From NCBI GenBank assembly GCA_024362935.1, contig JANCRA010000014.1:13656258-13720257 (forward strand): a stretch of DNA of 64,000 nt, read 5' to 3'. Made by a program: the position numbers and the translations under genes. The stretch is from Setophaga petechia (Eukaryota > Chordata > Aves > Passeriformes > Parulidae). Each line of letters starts with the position of its first letter. The stretch's first letter is position 1. Shown piece by piece: positions 48,225-60,589 of this stretch. A model generated the notes under the pieces. The model did not search any database. It saw only the letters and a program-made list of their open reading frames with translations, and was not told the DNA's origin.

Positions 48225-49528
48225 GAAGTTTCCTCTGATCCTGCCCAAAATCTTTTGGCCTCCCAGCCAAGAGGAAGCACCATGGGGATTTGTCAGCCCG
48301 AGCCTCCAGTGCAGACCTGGCTGCTGACAGGGGTGGAGTGCACTCAGGTGAGGGTGAGGTGGGACTGCTCGTTGGTGTTTTCACTGCCATACCTGCAGAT
48401 GTGCTCTGGGATGCAGGAGCAGGCTGAACAGTGATTTCCCTGTGTGGGGGGCTTGCAGCAGCCATGCTCAGCCATGGGACAAAACACCTTTCTTGAGTTC
48501 CTTTGCCTGGCTCTCTGTTTATCTGATTTTACACTTGGGTCTTCTACATCCTTGGAGAAGAGGAAGTTACCAAAAGCAAGACCGAAGTACAGCAAGTACT
48601 TAAATAATTTCACTTGTGTTTAAACCTCTGAGGTCCCTAGCACAGCAGAGAAAACATTGTGGGAAGGGTATTTGTTCACCAAGAAAAGCATTTTGGATTT
48701 AGTTGCCTAGCTCAGTCTGGAGACATGGCATGAAGCTGTAGGGGTTCATTTTTGCATTCTTAAAGGCAGTTTTCTTTTTTCTTTCAAGGCATTTATGTCC
48801 TAGCCAGCAATGTTAAACACCTCCCAAGTACAGGAGAATCTTGTTAACATTTTCTTTCTGGTTTGTTTTTATTACTTACCATCGATTATAGAGGGGATGC
48901 ACAAACACTCAGGTTAACAGAATGTGCTACAATCTTCTCCAAGCACATGGTTAATGTTTCCTTTAGAAATGCTGCAGCATAATTTATCTTAGGCAGTGCA
49001 AGCTCAGCTGTGCAGCTCACCTCAGTAAACACACCTGGCCTGTCACTGGAACCAGGAATCTGCTGGGTTTGCTCACCCACAGCTCAGATTAGTCCTGGGA
49101 GGGTGTGAATGCAGCCAGATGACCCCTCCATGGGCAGCAGCAGGAATTCCAGCTTTCCTGGCACTGCTGGCTGTCCTGCTGCAGGGACCACTGACTGATC
49201 CAGGAGTCTCAACAAGCAAAGCAGGAACTTGGGATGCTTGTAGGCAGCTTGGGCAACAATGTCAAAAAATATACACTTGGATAAATAATCCCAGTCCTGT
49301 TCAAAGAGGAATTATGTTTTAGCTTTTGGAAGATAACCCAGGGGGACATCCATACATTATTCTTCAGTGATGGGGTAGAAAGTGGATTTAGGAGGCCTTA
49401 TTTACTTGCAAGTTCTTTTTTAATAAATTGTGTTTCCTGCCAGAATGGAGTGATATGCAAGGTTTAGGTCTGTGGTGCAGATACAAACCAGCATGGTGCC
49501 CTCTCCCCATACAGGCCCTTGCACCTGG
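48225..49528. other. Stretch with two small cysteine-containing open frames
   Basis: A minus-strand frame to 48613 has a cysteine-rich end (HGCCKPP, HCSACSCIPEHIC), but its first codon is GTG directly after a stop, so it could only be an internal exon. The plus-strand frame 49119-49322 is listed separately. No established gene is recognised. Confidence 0.3.
49119..49322 (+). other. Small open frame with signal-peptide-like start
   Basis: There are 67 codons from ATG to TAG. Residues 10-24 are hydrophobic (IPAFLALLAVLLQGP), and the rest contains TWDACRQLGQQCQKIYTW. This has a loose resemblance to the first helix of the interleukin-23 alpha chain (W..C.QL.Q pattern), but the match is short and could be chance. 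No downstream exon with the remaining helices was found. The ATG context is weak. Confidence 0.12.
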
Positions 49529-49640
49529 GTGGATTTCCTCAGTGGCAAGTGGATTTCTCAGTGGATTTCTCAGTGGATTTCCTCAGTGGCAAGTGGATTT
49601 CTCAGTGGATTTCTCAGTGGATTTCCTTGCTGTGGCAAGG
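49529..49640. repeat. 44-bp tandem repeat built from 12-bp 'gtggatttctca' units
   Basis: Two full 44-bp units (49529-49572, 49573-49616) and a partial third are present. Each consists of 'gtggatttcctca', 'gtggcaa' and two 'gtggatttctca' copies. Two levels of periodicity are therefore visible, an inner unit of about 12 bp and an outer one of 44 bp. It lies in non-coding DNA. Short open frames on both strands run through it. Confidence 0.9.
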
Positions 49641-52600
49641 CACACAGACCTATTTCTTTTGTTTCACTGGTATGAAAGTAAGAAATTATTCCTAAATAAC
49701 TTTCTTTCCTATGCATGATGCTACCCTTTCCCTCCTTCTGCCTGCCCTCAAATTCCCTAGAAACACCAACTATGGCATTCTTTGTGTGCTTTCCCAAAAG
49801 GACAAGGCTGAGGTGAGATCAGTCCTTACTGTTGGGTGGGAGCAGGACCCTCTGTTCCAAAGAAAATCTCTTTTGTCTCAAAAGGCTGTTATTTTATGAA
49901 ATGAGAAATTTTCTTGGCCTGATCTGAAAAAAGTAGCAATTATCCTGTGTGCATTCATCTGAAGAGGGGAAGTTTTTAGTTCCTGCCTCCCTCCCCTTGT
50001 CAGAAACATGCACTGTTCTGGAAGGTTACAGAAGGAACCTTGCAGCCTTTTAGGAGACTGATTCAGGAAAGACCTACCACATGCAGACTTTTAGATTCCT
50101 TATATCTGTTTTTTCTGCATTTGTTTTTGTTCCAGCTCCTGCCAATGTGCAAGAGGAAAAAGCATGTTCAGGTGGAGAGAACACCATTGCTAGTTCCTAA
50201 AGCCAGAGTGCTGCACGGGTAAATGAAAAGAATGCACATTCCTTATTCCACTCCTCAAAACAAACCCTGGGGGAATCCTTTACCTCCTCTCCAGCCAAGA
50301 CCCCAGCTGAGTTTCCTCCTTACCTTCTCCCCATATTCCCACATCCCCATGATGGAGCTGAGTGTGGAAGGGCAGAGGTGGGTATGGACAGTGGATATAA
50401 CCCTGCACTTTCCTTTGGGCTCTCAGCTGTGTTTTCCAACATTGTTGCATTTTGTGTTTATAGCACAGCAAAGATTTTCTTGCTCATTTAATTTTCTCTT
50501 CCCATGCTGCAAGGCTTAGTTCATTAGCTTAAAAGACTGTCACGCTTCTGGAGAACAGAATATATTTGGCAGGAGTGGATAGTAATTATCTAAAAATTCA
50601 ATCAAGCCATTTTTTTGATTGATTTTTGGGATGAGATATATAGGCTTCAGTGGAATTAATTGCATCCTAGTATTTTTTAAATTTATGTTTTAAGCATCAG
50701 ATTGCCCCATCACTCCCACTTTCTTTGGTACATTTATTTTTTCCACTTACCAACTATATACAGAGTCTTTTCTAGGGAAATGCTCTGAGTATTGATTTTT
50801 TAAAATTAAATATGTCTTCCACTTCCTGTGATGTTAGTATTGTAACACCCGTGTAGCTGAAAAGAATTTTTACAGAAGGATAATTTTCAGTCCTAAAAGC
50901 ACCACTGGCCAGGCAAGTAGAGTTTCTTGAAACCTGCAGAAGGTGCATGAACATAAAATAACACTGATTCTGACTGATGACCATTTCTAAAGGAATTTGT
51001 TTTCATGACATGAACTTAATGTACAAGGCTTAAGGAAGTATTTTAAATAGCAGTGAAAACAAAAAATATGAGACCTAAATTACAAAAGCAGAATGGTTTT
51101 ATGACAGTAATGCTAAAGCTGCTGTTATCAGACACTGCTTGCTGATGGACCTTGATGAGAAAACATTGCTCAGAAAAATGCCCCATCAGTGTTGTGATAC
51201 CATCACATCCCCTGCTCCAGGGCTGAGCCAGAAAAAGCCTGCTCAGATCTGCATCTCTTGCTACATTTTCAGCTGTGATGGATTAGGAGGTAATGAAGAG
51301 GATTTCTCAGAGACTGATTTATTATTAACCTGGTTGTGCATTTTTTTCTGTATCTGTTCTGTATCAGTTGTGCAGACTGATTTGTAAGAGAATAAGACTG
51401 AAAATTCAGGTAGAGGAAAGCATCAAAGCCAACAGCAGAAATGCCAAGAAAGCCTTGAACTGCTTGTGTAGCCTTCCCTCCTGAATTCTCCTGAGGACTC
51501 ATGCAGTGTGAAATGGCTGATGCATTGGGAACATGACACCTGCTAAGGGGCACAGGACTCCAGTGTGAGTCTGGTTTGGGTAAAATTGAAGGTGACTGAG
51601 TTTGGGGGTGGGGAGGGGAGTGGGGTTATGTGTGTTTAAATCAGGAGTTGGTACTGGAGATTGGGATATCCTCTTTTCTAACAGTAGAGGAATTTTTCTT
51701 TCCTATGGTTTAACTAAAATAATTTGGTCTTCTCAAGAGTATCTGATAGAGGAATCTGGAAAAAAAGTGGTGCTAAAACCAACCTGCATTTATCCACAGC
51801 TGCACTTTAAGTTTTTCAGCTGTTGTTTTCCTGTTGTTTTAATGGATCTTAATTCCCCTGTAAGCAGAATGGGTTTTCAGGTTGGAGCACTGTGAAGGTG
51901 TAAAAGAAGGGAACTGAATTGTGTGAACCCTTTGGGACTGATTTCTTTAATACCTGGAGCAACTCTATTGCCAGTAGGTATTGCAGGTACACAGGGCCCT
52001 GCAGTGACTGCTGCACCTGCAGTTACTCCCAAAGGCATCTCCTTCCTTATCCTTTTGAGGCAGAATGCTTTTAAAGAAATTAGGACCAAGTTAACCACAC
52101 ATCACTTGGGATGTGACTGTTTAAAAACTGTCTGCTTTACCCTTTATTTTCTGCTATGTTACTTTATAATGTAGAAAAATATTTAATATAAATTCTAGTT
52201 TCTATTCCAATTACCTTGTGTTATCTTATAAAGCCATAATTTAAAAGGCAGGTTCTGTGAGAGACATTTGTGTCAAGTTCCTGTGTCTTACTCCTGCTTC
52301 ACCAAGAGAAAAATTAACAGTATTGTCCCTTCAGATTCAAGAATCTTTTTCAGAGAATATGGACTCTGCTGGATTTTGGTATCTTCATCCTCCCATTTAT
52401 CCTTATTTTGTAGCAGCTGAAAAACTGTTCCAATCATCATTTCATAAACCATGTGTTCAAGGCAATAAAGGAAAACAGGAACAGTTTGCATGGATTTTCA
52501 TTCCAGGTTTGTGTAAGGGTAAATGGTCACTGGTATTTTTATTCATTTGCAGTTCCAAAGTTCAGATGAACATCAGTAAACCTCAGGCTTACCAGTAACT

Positions 52601-53410
52601 GAGCTGCTAATGGAACAAGAGAGAAGGAGAAAGCAGGGGTAAGAATTAAACTGAGTTACATTTAAATCATGTCCAATTGCAAAAGCAGAGCCTGAGCTAA
52701 GAAACTGCCAGTGCTCCTGGAGTCGTGTGGAGGGGCTGCATGTAAAGGACTGCTTCCTTTCAATAGGATTGACAGTTTGTAGACAAGAGTTGTGTTCTGT
52801 ATTGTATGGCCAGAGACATGTGCATTTCAGATATTATTGTTAAAATCTACTGGAAGCAGAGATCTCGGTGCTCACGTGCTCCTGAGCCATGGCAGCTGCA
52901 GGCACTGTGGAACAGCAAGGAAGGGAGTGCAGTGCAGCTGGTCCCTCAGTCCCAGGGCAGTGAAGCAGTGAAATGCCAGGGCTGCTGCACTGCTGGGAGC
53001 CAGCTGGGGCTGCTGCTGAGCTGTGCCCTCCTTGCTGCAGCCAGGGACAGGCACTGCCCAGGCTGGGCCCCCTGAGCCCTGGGGTGTCCTCTGCCTCTGC
53101 TTGCCCAGGGAGGTGGCACAGCCAGGGCACAGCAGCAGGACCAGGGGCTTTGCTCTCTGCAGGAGCTGCCTGTGCCAGCAGTGTGCCCACAGCTCCTTCA
53201 CAGGGAGCTGCAGCTCCTCACCAGCAGGTTAATTAGCAAAAGGTTTAAGGGTCTGATTGAGAGCTGAAGTGTGTGTGTGCTGCTAAAAGTGGCACTTCAG
53301 TGCTGCAAGGTGGTTCCAGCAGCAGGTCAAAGGTTGCACTACAGTCAGCAGGAGTCTCATTTGCATGCCAGAGTATTTTTGACAGGTTTTTCTTTTTTAC
53401 AAGCATTTGC
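49641..53410. other. Non-coding stretch 3' of PHKB
   Basis: No gene is recognised. Between about 52870 and 53230 the sequence is GC-rich with many CTG/CAG but very few CpG, and six frames are open at 66-116 codons with low-complexity leucine/alanine content. Frames at plus 51923-52174 and plus 52257-52598 show no domain. I found no sequence here that looks like an ABC transporter exon. Confidence 0.45.
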
Positions 53411-53585
53411 TTTTTATTATTTCACCAAAATAAAGCATATAGCATACAGTGTTTTCACACATTTAGGAGATAAATAAGTGTATCTTGAATTCTTTAATAC
53501 CATGATAACATATGAAATACAAAGTTATTTCTTCATTGATTTTAATTTAAATACAGCTTGTTTGCCCTTTTTTAAAAAACAAACT

Positions 53586-53591
53586 TTTATT
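53586..53591 (-). promoter_or_regulatory. PHKB: Candidate PHKB polyadenylation signal
   Basis: TTTATT on the plus strand is AATAAA on the minus strand, about 640 bases after the PHKB stop codon. Another AATAAA lies at 53413-53418, and an ATTAAA at 54091-54096 is closer to the stop. Which is used cannot be decided from sequence. Confidence 0.35.
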
Positions 53592-54233
53592 GTGTTACCA
53601 TACATTTCCCTTGTTAACTTACAGATGTTTAACAACTGGGAAAACACAGTGATGTGTATTGCTAGAGATAAAAAGTTGCTCTGTTAGGATGAAACCTGTA
53701 TATCAAGTTACCAGCCTGTAAATTAAAAAACCCAGCACATTAAATGAATGCTGTCACTTGAACTGATAAAGAAAACCTTAAGAGAATAACAAACACATCA
53801 CCTCCAATTTGTTTGTAGAATAATAAGAAAATAATCTGCTTTTTGTATTTCCACACTGATTGGTATGCATATTAATTCATCTTCTAATTGTTTGCAATTA
53901 TAAATAAATAGAGGTATAAAGACAAAATCTCATACTGCCTTCCCTTGAATTTACCAGCTACAGTAGATGCATTTTTAAAATCATAAATACATTCCCATTC
54001 AACTTAATCAAATACCTTAGAACTAACTTCATGTGCTCAGTTTCATGCTGCATAGCTGAGAAAGGAGAAAATCTGGTGGCACTTGGTATCTTTAATGGCA
54101 CTTCTTTCAGCAAAGGACAGGATGCATTTGTGTCACTAGCCAGGGTCACCCTTCAAACCAGTCCCTTAGAATTGGCTTGAAAAACACATGGAGCACTAAG
54201 TAAAGCAGCAATTCCTGTGCTGTGTGCCAAGCT
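53592..54233 (-). other. PHKB: Probable PHKB 3' untranslated region
   Basis: AT-rich sequence follows the PHKB stop codon on the minus strand, without long frames apart from a 63-codon shadow at 53958-54149. The extent assumes use of the AATAAA at 53586-53591. It would end about 20 bases beyond that signal. Confidence 0.4.
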
Positions 54234-54371
54234 TTAGCTGATGGTGCAAGGATCGTCGTGGCTTGATTTCATTTCCCCTTCCAGCAGCAAAGTGATCACA
54301 GCCTTGCTCAAGTAGCTGCAAGTTCCCTTTTTTCCAAGTGGGTGGGTGTTGTAGAATGCAGTCATGTCACC
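54234..54371 (-). CDS. PHKB: PHKB last coding exon (phosphorylase kinase beta subunit C-terminus)
   Basis: This exon encodes 45 residues and a TAA stop. It begins [20 protein letters not shown], continues [17 protein letters not shown] and ends HDDPCTIS. The beta subunit is a regulatory part of phosphorylase kinase, the Ca2+/calmodulin-controlled complex that activates glycogen phosphorylase. Beta subunits end in a CaaX box farnesylated on the cysteine, and here the last four residues CTIS keep that motif with serine at the end, as expected for farnesylation. The acceptor is 'cctctgcag|ggtgac', phase 0. Neighbouring residues differ from the human sequence as I remember it, but the YNT.PLGK.GTCSYL core is intact. 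The exon is too short for ordinary ORF listing and was found by reading the minus strand. Confidence 0.95.
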   Translation of the reverse strand, partial: GDMTAFYNTHPLGKKGTCSYLSKAVITLLLEGEMKSSHDDPCTIS

Positions 54372-56536
54372 CTGCAGAGGGAACAGAGGCTGCCATCAGT
54401 GGGAATGTGGAAAGCAGCCACACAGGGAAACGAGAGCAACATCAGATATGTTAAAAATGCAAATGTGCTTTTTGGACTCTGACACTAGAGAATGAGTCTG
54501 CTCAGTTTTCAGAAATCTCCCATATGTACTCACCTGCATCTCTTTCTTCACTGAGTTTTCCAGGACTGCACAGATACCACCTTCTTAACACTTTTGAAAA
54601 TGTCATAGCTGTCAGAGAACAACTGCTCTCCTAAAACATGCAGCTGTGTGGGGAATGGTGAGCCAGGGCCTTGGGTGTACACGAGGTGTAAACTGACTGA
54701 AGATTTATTCAGAAGGAAAGAATCCAAGATCCAAACCACAGGTAGCACATGAACTCATTCATTAATCAGATCACCAAAATAGGTGTCCTTCACTGAACAC
54801 CTGCTTTTCACAGTTAGTGACAGTAAAACACCTGCTTACTCTCAAATTATGCATTAGCTGCTCTAAAAAAGGTTTAATGCCTTAATTCAGGAAATTGGTT
54901 ACTTTTATTAAATCAAGGGCAGAGATTGTGTGGAGGAAATCAAGACTTTTGTATTTTTAGGGTGTGTCTGAACTTATTAGAATAAATATTTTTGATATTT
55001 ATTACATGTTAACAGGGAATCAACCATAGTTCAGACAAATCAGGAGTTTTTAGCAGTGTTAGGAGACCTTGAGACAGCAGCCCAAGAACAATCCCAGAGA
55101 GGGTTACAGCTACTGCCAGCAGGCATCCACCTGGGAATATGGGAGAGCCAGGTTCCAGAAAACTTTAATGCAAGGAGCTGAATTTCCAACAACAATCCTA
55201 AATATTACTCAGAACTCTGAACTGGGGGCTCTTTCTAAGAGACAAAAGGCATTATTCTAAGTGAGTCTGGGCTTAGAGAAAAAAAATCCATCACTCAACA
55301 GAGGCCAGGGCAGCACCAGTGAAAACTGGGTTTGCATGGAATCTCCCTTTCTGTTTGTAGCCATTGGGGATTTGCAGCTTGTCACAAAAGTCAGCAGCAA
55401 ATTCCAAGTTCCAGGTGCTGTGTGGAGCTGGCACTTGAGAGCCATTTGTGTGGATGATGGCCACAGAGTCACTGCCCTCCAACATGGACCAAAAGGATCA
55501 TAATTTCCAGGAAATTGTGTTCTTTTCTAAACAAAGGGATTGTGCAAAGTGACACACTGCTGGGGCTGCCTATCTGGCTTGCTTTCAAATCCTAATACAA
55601 AAAATCAGTGGCACAAGAGTGAGCATTGAAACATTTGAAAGAGCTCTTAAGTAGCACATCCTTCCTCATATTTTATAAACTAAAAATTCAGCAAGAGGAA
55701 GGGCTGCTGCATGTCCATGTTGTGAACCAATTTATCCTTCAGAGCTAGCACAGATAACTTCAATATATGGTCCACAATAAAATGCAGCTGGAGTGAGGAG
55801 GATCATCCTCAGTAGCTCTGGGATTTGTCCCACTGTTCTACTCTTATCTCCTTCAACCAGGCCAATAAACCTGGCTTTATTACAGAACTTCAGGGCTTTG
55901 AGGCACCAAAACTTGTAGTGAGACTATTCAGAGATCTTTAAAGCATAAAACCTATCATTCCAGTGAAGAAAATATTAAAAGCATTTATTCCTTTATTTGA
56001 ATTTTAGCCAAACTTTTGCCAGTTCATGAATGCAAATCTAACAGAAATATCAGTAACTTAGAACAGTTCTGTATCTCAAATTCTTACTTTAATACTGTTA
56101 ATATGAATTCTTTGTTATTAAAGTTTTCTTAGTCCCTGTGTTCATAAGATCCTAATTTCACACTTTCTTGCTGAACTTTAGTTTCTTTTGTTATTTTTAA
56201 CTCTTCTCAGTTCTAGTGCCCCTCCTTAATGAATCCTTTCCCCTTTGAGGAGAACTCTTCCAGCTCACTGAGGTCCCATTTCAGAGCCATGGAAAGCAGA
56301 ATATTCTCCTTACTGCAGCATTTTGAATTTACAACTCAGCAATAAAGTGCACCTCTTTCATCTCTGCTTAGAGGCTCTTTGCAGACCTAGACAGCACTTG
56401 GGTATATTAATTTCTTATTTGTGTTCCATTCTGAACTTCTGTCAATTGCTTTTTACTCTGAACTGCACAGAATTAACATTTAGATGTAACTTCAATAAGA
56501 ATGGTAAATTTGGTAAGACAGCAATATTTTACTCAC
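54372..56536 (-). other. PHKB: PHKB last intron
   Basis: A 2165-bp intron, GT (gtgagt) to AG, phase 0. It holds only short open frames on both strands, with no repeat or RNA gene recognised. Confidence 0.85.
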
Positions 56537-56677
56537 TTGATTTTCAGCTCCCTTTGGACTGCTCTGATCTTTCTGAAAGTCATGAAATGCTTCTTGCACC
56601 ACCTTGTCCAAGTCCACTTTGTCCTGGAACTCTAGCTCAGGGTTTCTCTCCAGAATAACAGATATAACCATCAGCAA
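56537..56677 (-). CDS. PHKB: PHKB penultimate exon
   Basis: Forty-seven codons begin [20 protein letters not shown], continue [18 protein letters not shown] and end SSPKGAENQ. The block is strongly conserved in the beta subunit, and in alpha subunits the matching position is different, which fixes the assignment to PHKB. The acceptor is 'tctgccttccag|ttgctg' and the donor 'caa|gtgagt', both strong, and the exon is in phase 0 at both ends. Its last residues diverge from the human form as I recall it. It lies in the helical C-terminal domain of the subunit. Confidence 0.95.
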
Positions 56678-58011
56678 CTGGAAGGCAGAAAAAGATTGTA
56701 AAAAAGACTTTAAATTTCATTTTTTAAAATTCAGGTTACATAATAGCACTGTTAGTAATTGCATATGCCTCTTTCAAGCAGGAAGCCATTTAATAATGGC
56801 ACAGGTAATAGTGCACAGATAATAGAACCCTGACTTGGATAAAAGAATCACTGGAAAAGCAGCTTTTATGAAAGGTTACAATTGCTGGTGCCTGCCTAGG
56901 GAAGGGCATGGTGCAAATGATTGACATTAACATCCAGCTTGGCTGGGAGCCAGGGAAGTTATTTTCCATTTTATTCAGTTCCCTCTGTGGCTGCACAAAT
57001 CCTGTGGAGAGAGTGAAAGGCAGCAAACACTGAACCTCAGCATTTGGTGTTCTGAGGCACAATCACTGATGCGAAAATTCTGTTATGACAAAGTTTATCA
57101 AAACCAAAGAGAACAGTGAGCAGTAAAGGCTCAGCTCATCAGAACTGCCATTACTCACATCTGAAAAGGGTTTAAAATAGGAAGGTGAGCATGAAGAGTG
57201 TTCTGTTGTAACATCTGCAGGTAAGCAGTGGAGTCTGCCCTGGTCACCTTGGGTTGGGGAATTTTCTTATCTGTTAGCAAAAACTGGGGGTGCTCCAGCA
57301 AGCAGGCTGAGCATGAGCTCAGAATTTGGGGTTGGATGAGGCAGAATTTGGGGTGGGATGTTCCTGGGGAGGGGCACTCACAGGCACCAGGGGCACAGAC
57401 TTGGTACCAGCAGTGAATGCTGCTGAAAGGTACCAGGTACCAACAGTGCAGTGCTCCTGATCTGTTCTGAAAGCAAACCTTGTGTGCACTGGGGGAAGGA
57501 TTTAAACAGCACTAGGGGAAGGATTTAAACAAACAGCCTCTTGCTTTCCTGTGAGGATGGGGAGCACAGGGAAATGGGAAGGTGGCTGAATCAGCAGTGC
57601 AAAGCTACTCACTAGGCAGCCTCAGCAGAAAGGGAATGAAGAATCGTTCAGGGGGAAGCTGGTTATTTTATTTCAGTTTTCCTTAGATTGGGAAATTGTT
57701 AGGAACAGGCACAGGCTAAGGACTTGAAGGAAAGCTACTCTGGAATTATTAGATTTTTACCTCCTCTGACCTAATTGTACTGCTAGTGTCATTAATATTT
57801 GCTGAAGGGGAAGAACACCATGAACTCACTCTATTCTGAACATGTAACAGGAACCTGTTCAATCATAAAAAACCAATGGAGAAACCTCTGAAGCAAGTGT
57901 TTATATGGAAAATGCTATTTCTTCAAATATTTGAGTCTAGGTTATTTTTTTTGTTTTAGGCTGTAACATACTAATGCACAGTATAAAATGTCATTGATAT
58001 TGGCCACAGAC
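56678..58011 (-). other. PHKB: PHKB intron with a 23-bp tandem duplication
   Basis: A 1334-bp intron, phase 0. A 23-bp sequence starting 'gcactgggggaaggattt' is duplicated head to tail at 57486-57508 and 57509-57531 with one difference (g/a). Nothing else is recognised. Confidence 0.85.
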
Positions 58012-58119
58012 CTCCACAATGATCTGCCTGTATTGAGGCTGGTCAATGTTTTGCAGCATATCTTCAACGAGGAGGGAAAAGTTCATTTCATACATCGTCA
58101 TGTCCGATAGGGTTGGTTG
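58012..58119 (-). CDS. PHKB: PHKB exon, 36 codons
   Basis: The exon reads [20 protein letters not shown] and then [16 protein letters not shown]. The final PQYRQ segment is shared by alpha and beta subunits of phosphorylase kinase, and the rest fits beta. The acceptor is 'tgttttccag|caacca' and the donor 'gag|gtctgt', phase 0 on both sides. It is 108 bp long with no frame breaks. Only 391 bp separate it from the upstream exon. Confidence 0.95.
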
Positions 58120-58510
58120 CTGGAAAACAAATCATACTTTTATTAAAAGACCACGTGCATTAAATCAAACCCACCCCCAGGCAGAGCCTACTTGCTTGCT
58201 GAACAAATAATATTCAACTAAGAAATAATAACCTTTCTGTAGGATCAAAAAGGGAGCAGATTTCAGAGTTCATGACTTGGAAAGAATCTTCTACACTTAG
58301 AGTTTTATAAATGTGCTTTAACAGAAATTATTTGCTTTCATTCTATTCTAATTGTATTTTACTCCAAATGAAATAGAAAACTTGAATTTTTTTTTCCCTA
58401 ATAAGTGACTCTAAGTAAAACATGATGGCATCAACAGCCATGACTGATGAGGTGTTTCTCCATTCCTGGGCAGGTGCAGCAGCAGAGGCTGAGCCTGTGT
58501 GTGGGGTTAC
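58120..58510 (-). other. PHKB: Short PHKB intron
   Basis: A 391-bp intron, GT-AG, phase 0, with no internal feature recognised. Confidence 0.85.
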
Positions 58511-58640
58511 CTGGGGCAGGAACCTCCCAGCCACGATGAGCCCGTTGGGGGTTCTCTCCAGGATCTGCCACACGCGGTCGTAGAAGCCCGCAGGAGTTCT
58601 GTTCAGGGAGCCATCCAGCTGCCTCCTGTTCAGCCAGCTC
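58511..58640 (-). CDS. PHKB: PHKB exon containing the C-terminal calmodulin-binding stretch
   Basis: After completing an arginine codon split by the upstream intron, the exon reads [38 protein letters not shown] and RFLPQ. In human PHKB, counting back from an assumed length of 1093 residues, this covers positions of about 922-965, where a calmodulin-binding region is described. The basic, amphipathic LNRRQ...[15 protein letters not shown] string fits that. The acceptor is 'ctgtgtccccag|gagctg' and the donor 'cccag|gtaacc'. It is 130 bp, entered in phase 2 and left in phase 0. It is the most CpG-rich of the PHKB exons here. The reading frame is intact. Confidence 0.96.
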
Positions 58641-60589
58641 CTGGGGACACAGAGGGGACAGCTCAGCACACCTGGACCCACAGCCTGGCAGGTGAGCAGG
58701 GCAGACACCTCTGCTGCTCACACAGCACGGGGCTCAGCATGCAGAGAGCACACGGCCACCCCGGGGTGTCGGTGCTTGTGGAGCTGCAGGAGAAGCAGCA
58801 GCTCTGAAATCCTCCCAGTGCAGCCAGTACCAGTAGCAGATCAAATTAATCAGGTCTAATCATATAAGAAAAATTCATTTCAGCAGAATTGTTGAAGGCA
58901 GGGGTTTTTCCTGATGGCAGCCTGTAAATGTAGAAAATCCAACAGAATGGTTTTGTAAAACTAAGGCCTTGAGCAAACTGAGTCACATTCTTCATGAATC
59001 ACAAATCCTGTTTGCCTTCAGAAGTATACCAGCTTTTTTACTTAAAGCCATCAAGTATGGAATTTAATTTTCCTATTTTTTCTTCTCAGTGTTTCTGTAG
59101 GAATGGGGCTTTAGCCAAAATGTTTAAAACACCAGCAATGGAACTTGAAGAAGTGGCATCCATGGGTATGAATTAATTGCTGGATTCACCAGGTGGATTT
59201 GAGTCATGTGTGGGTGTCCTGAATGTATTTGACAGACAGGACTTCCTCAAATTACCCAGTCCTTAGCTGCTTTTTGAATTTTAAGTAGAAAAATCAATAC
59301 ATACATTATTTTTAAAAAAACCTACAATTAAATTACTGTTCTGCAACATGCCTCCTGCCTTTCTGTATTTCTAAGACCTGGTTCTGGTAGGCTGCTTGAA
59401 AAGAAAAAAAAAAGGGAAATTCCCTGGTCAACCTGAACAATGTTGTTTTGCAGACCTTTCTCAGCCTGGCTCAAATGAATTCAGCACTAATAACTTCAGG
59501 GGTTTAGGTTTTGCTCCATATGTATTGGGAGATTAACACAACATGCTTAGAATGAAAACACTTGTCTATAAAATTACCTGTTCCTGCAGACACCAGTGTG
59601 CTGGATGAAATTGCTAAAATATCTTGCATTAAAAAACTCTTAAATACTGGGGAAATGGTGAGAATTCCTTCTGAGATTCAACAGTAAAGAAAACACTAAT
59701 TCTGACAACTGCATGCATAGTTTTACACTTCATTTTCTGAGGGTAGCTCAGTCCCAGCTACACCACAAGACAAAGCAGACAGCGTGTTGGTTTGGGTTTT
59801 TTCTGTGTTTTGTTTTTGGTTTTTGTTTTTTAAGAATAAAAGAGAATAATAGGTGGTACATTTTCTGATCAGGTTTGAGTTCTAGGTAATTGGGATGCAC
59901 TTTCTGACAAAGGAGATGTTTAAAGTTAACCCCATAAAGCCAGGGCTAAGCCAACATGCAGTGTGGGCTCTTTTCCTGTATAATTGCATTTGATAAACAT
60001 GGCAAGGTAACAAAAAATTTCTCATAAATCACTTCTCAATTAAACACTAAACTACCAAAAAGTTGTGTTTACTATGGCAGTTTCATCTCATTCTCTGTAC
60101 AGCTCTGTCCTTGGATTAGGATAAGAAAACTTCCCTAAAGGCAAAAAGACCAGTGGTGTGATAAAAATAACAAGTTTTACTTATTTTTAAGTTGTTTTCT
60201 TAATACAAAAAAAGAATTTGAAGATGTCAAAAATGCTCTGACCCACCTACATTAATAGGGTCAGGAAGAGAGTCTTGCAAACTGAATAAGCAAAGTGAGT
60301 TTCAGAACTGTTTGGACCATTAAAAGAACAATGCTCTGTTTAAAAAGAGTTTCTTGCAATCTTGTGACCTACATAAATAGATTAAAAAGTGTAATCTGTG
60401 GAGTCTGTGCTTGCAAAAATGTCTTCTGTGAAAACTTGGAGAGAGGCTGGTTGTGGAGAGACTGTCAGGGAGGTAAATAGACCATTAGCCCTTTCTGTAT
60501 GACAAATTAATTGGCAGTGAGCTGTGGTATCACATTACCAGAGATTTTTTTTTTCTAAAAACATCACAAGAGTAGGAAAGACTGTCCTC

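Noticed and set aside
52806..53236. Overlapping frames on both strands (up to 116 codons) 3' of PHKB
   Set aside because: They are low-complexity leucine/alanine/cysteine frames in a GC-rich patch. Similar frames are open on both strands, and no domain or splice context was found.
58343..58708. Reading the 121-codon minus-strand frame as one coding exon
   Set aside because: Only 58511-58640 is coding. The frame reads through both splice sites into intron sequence.
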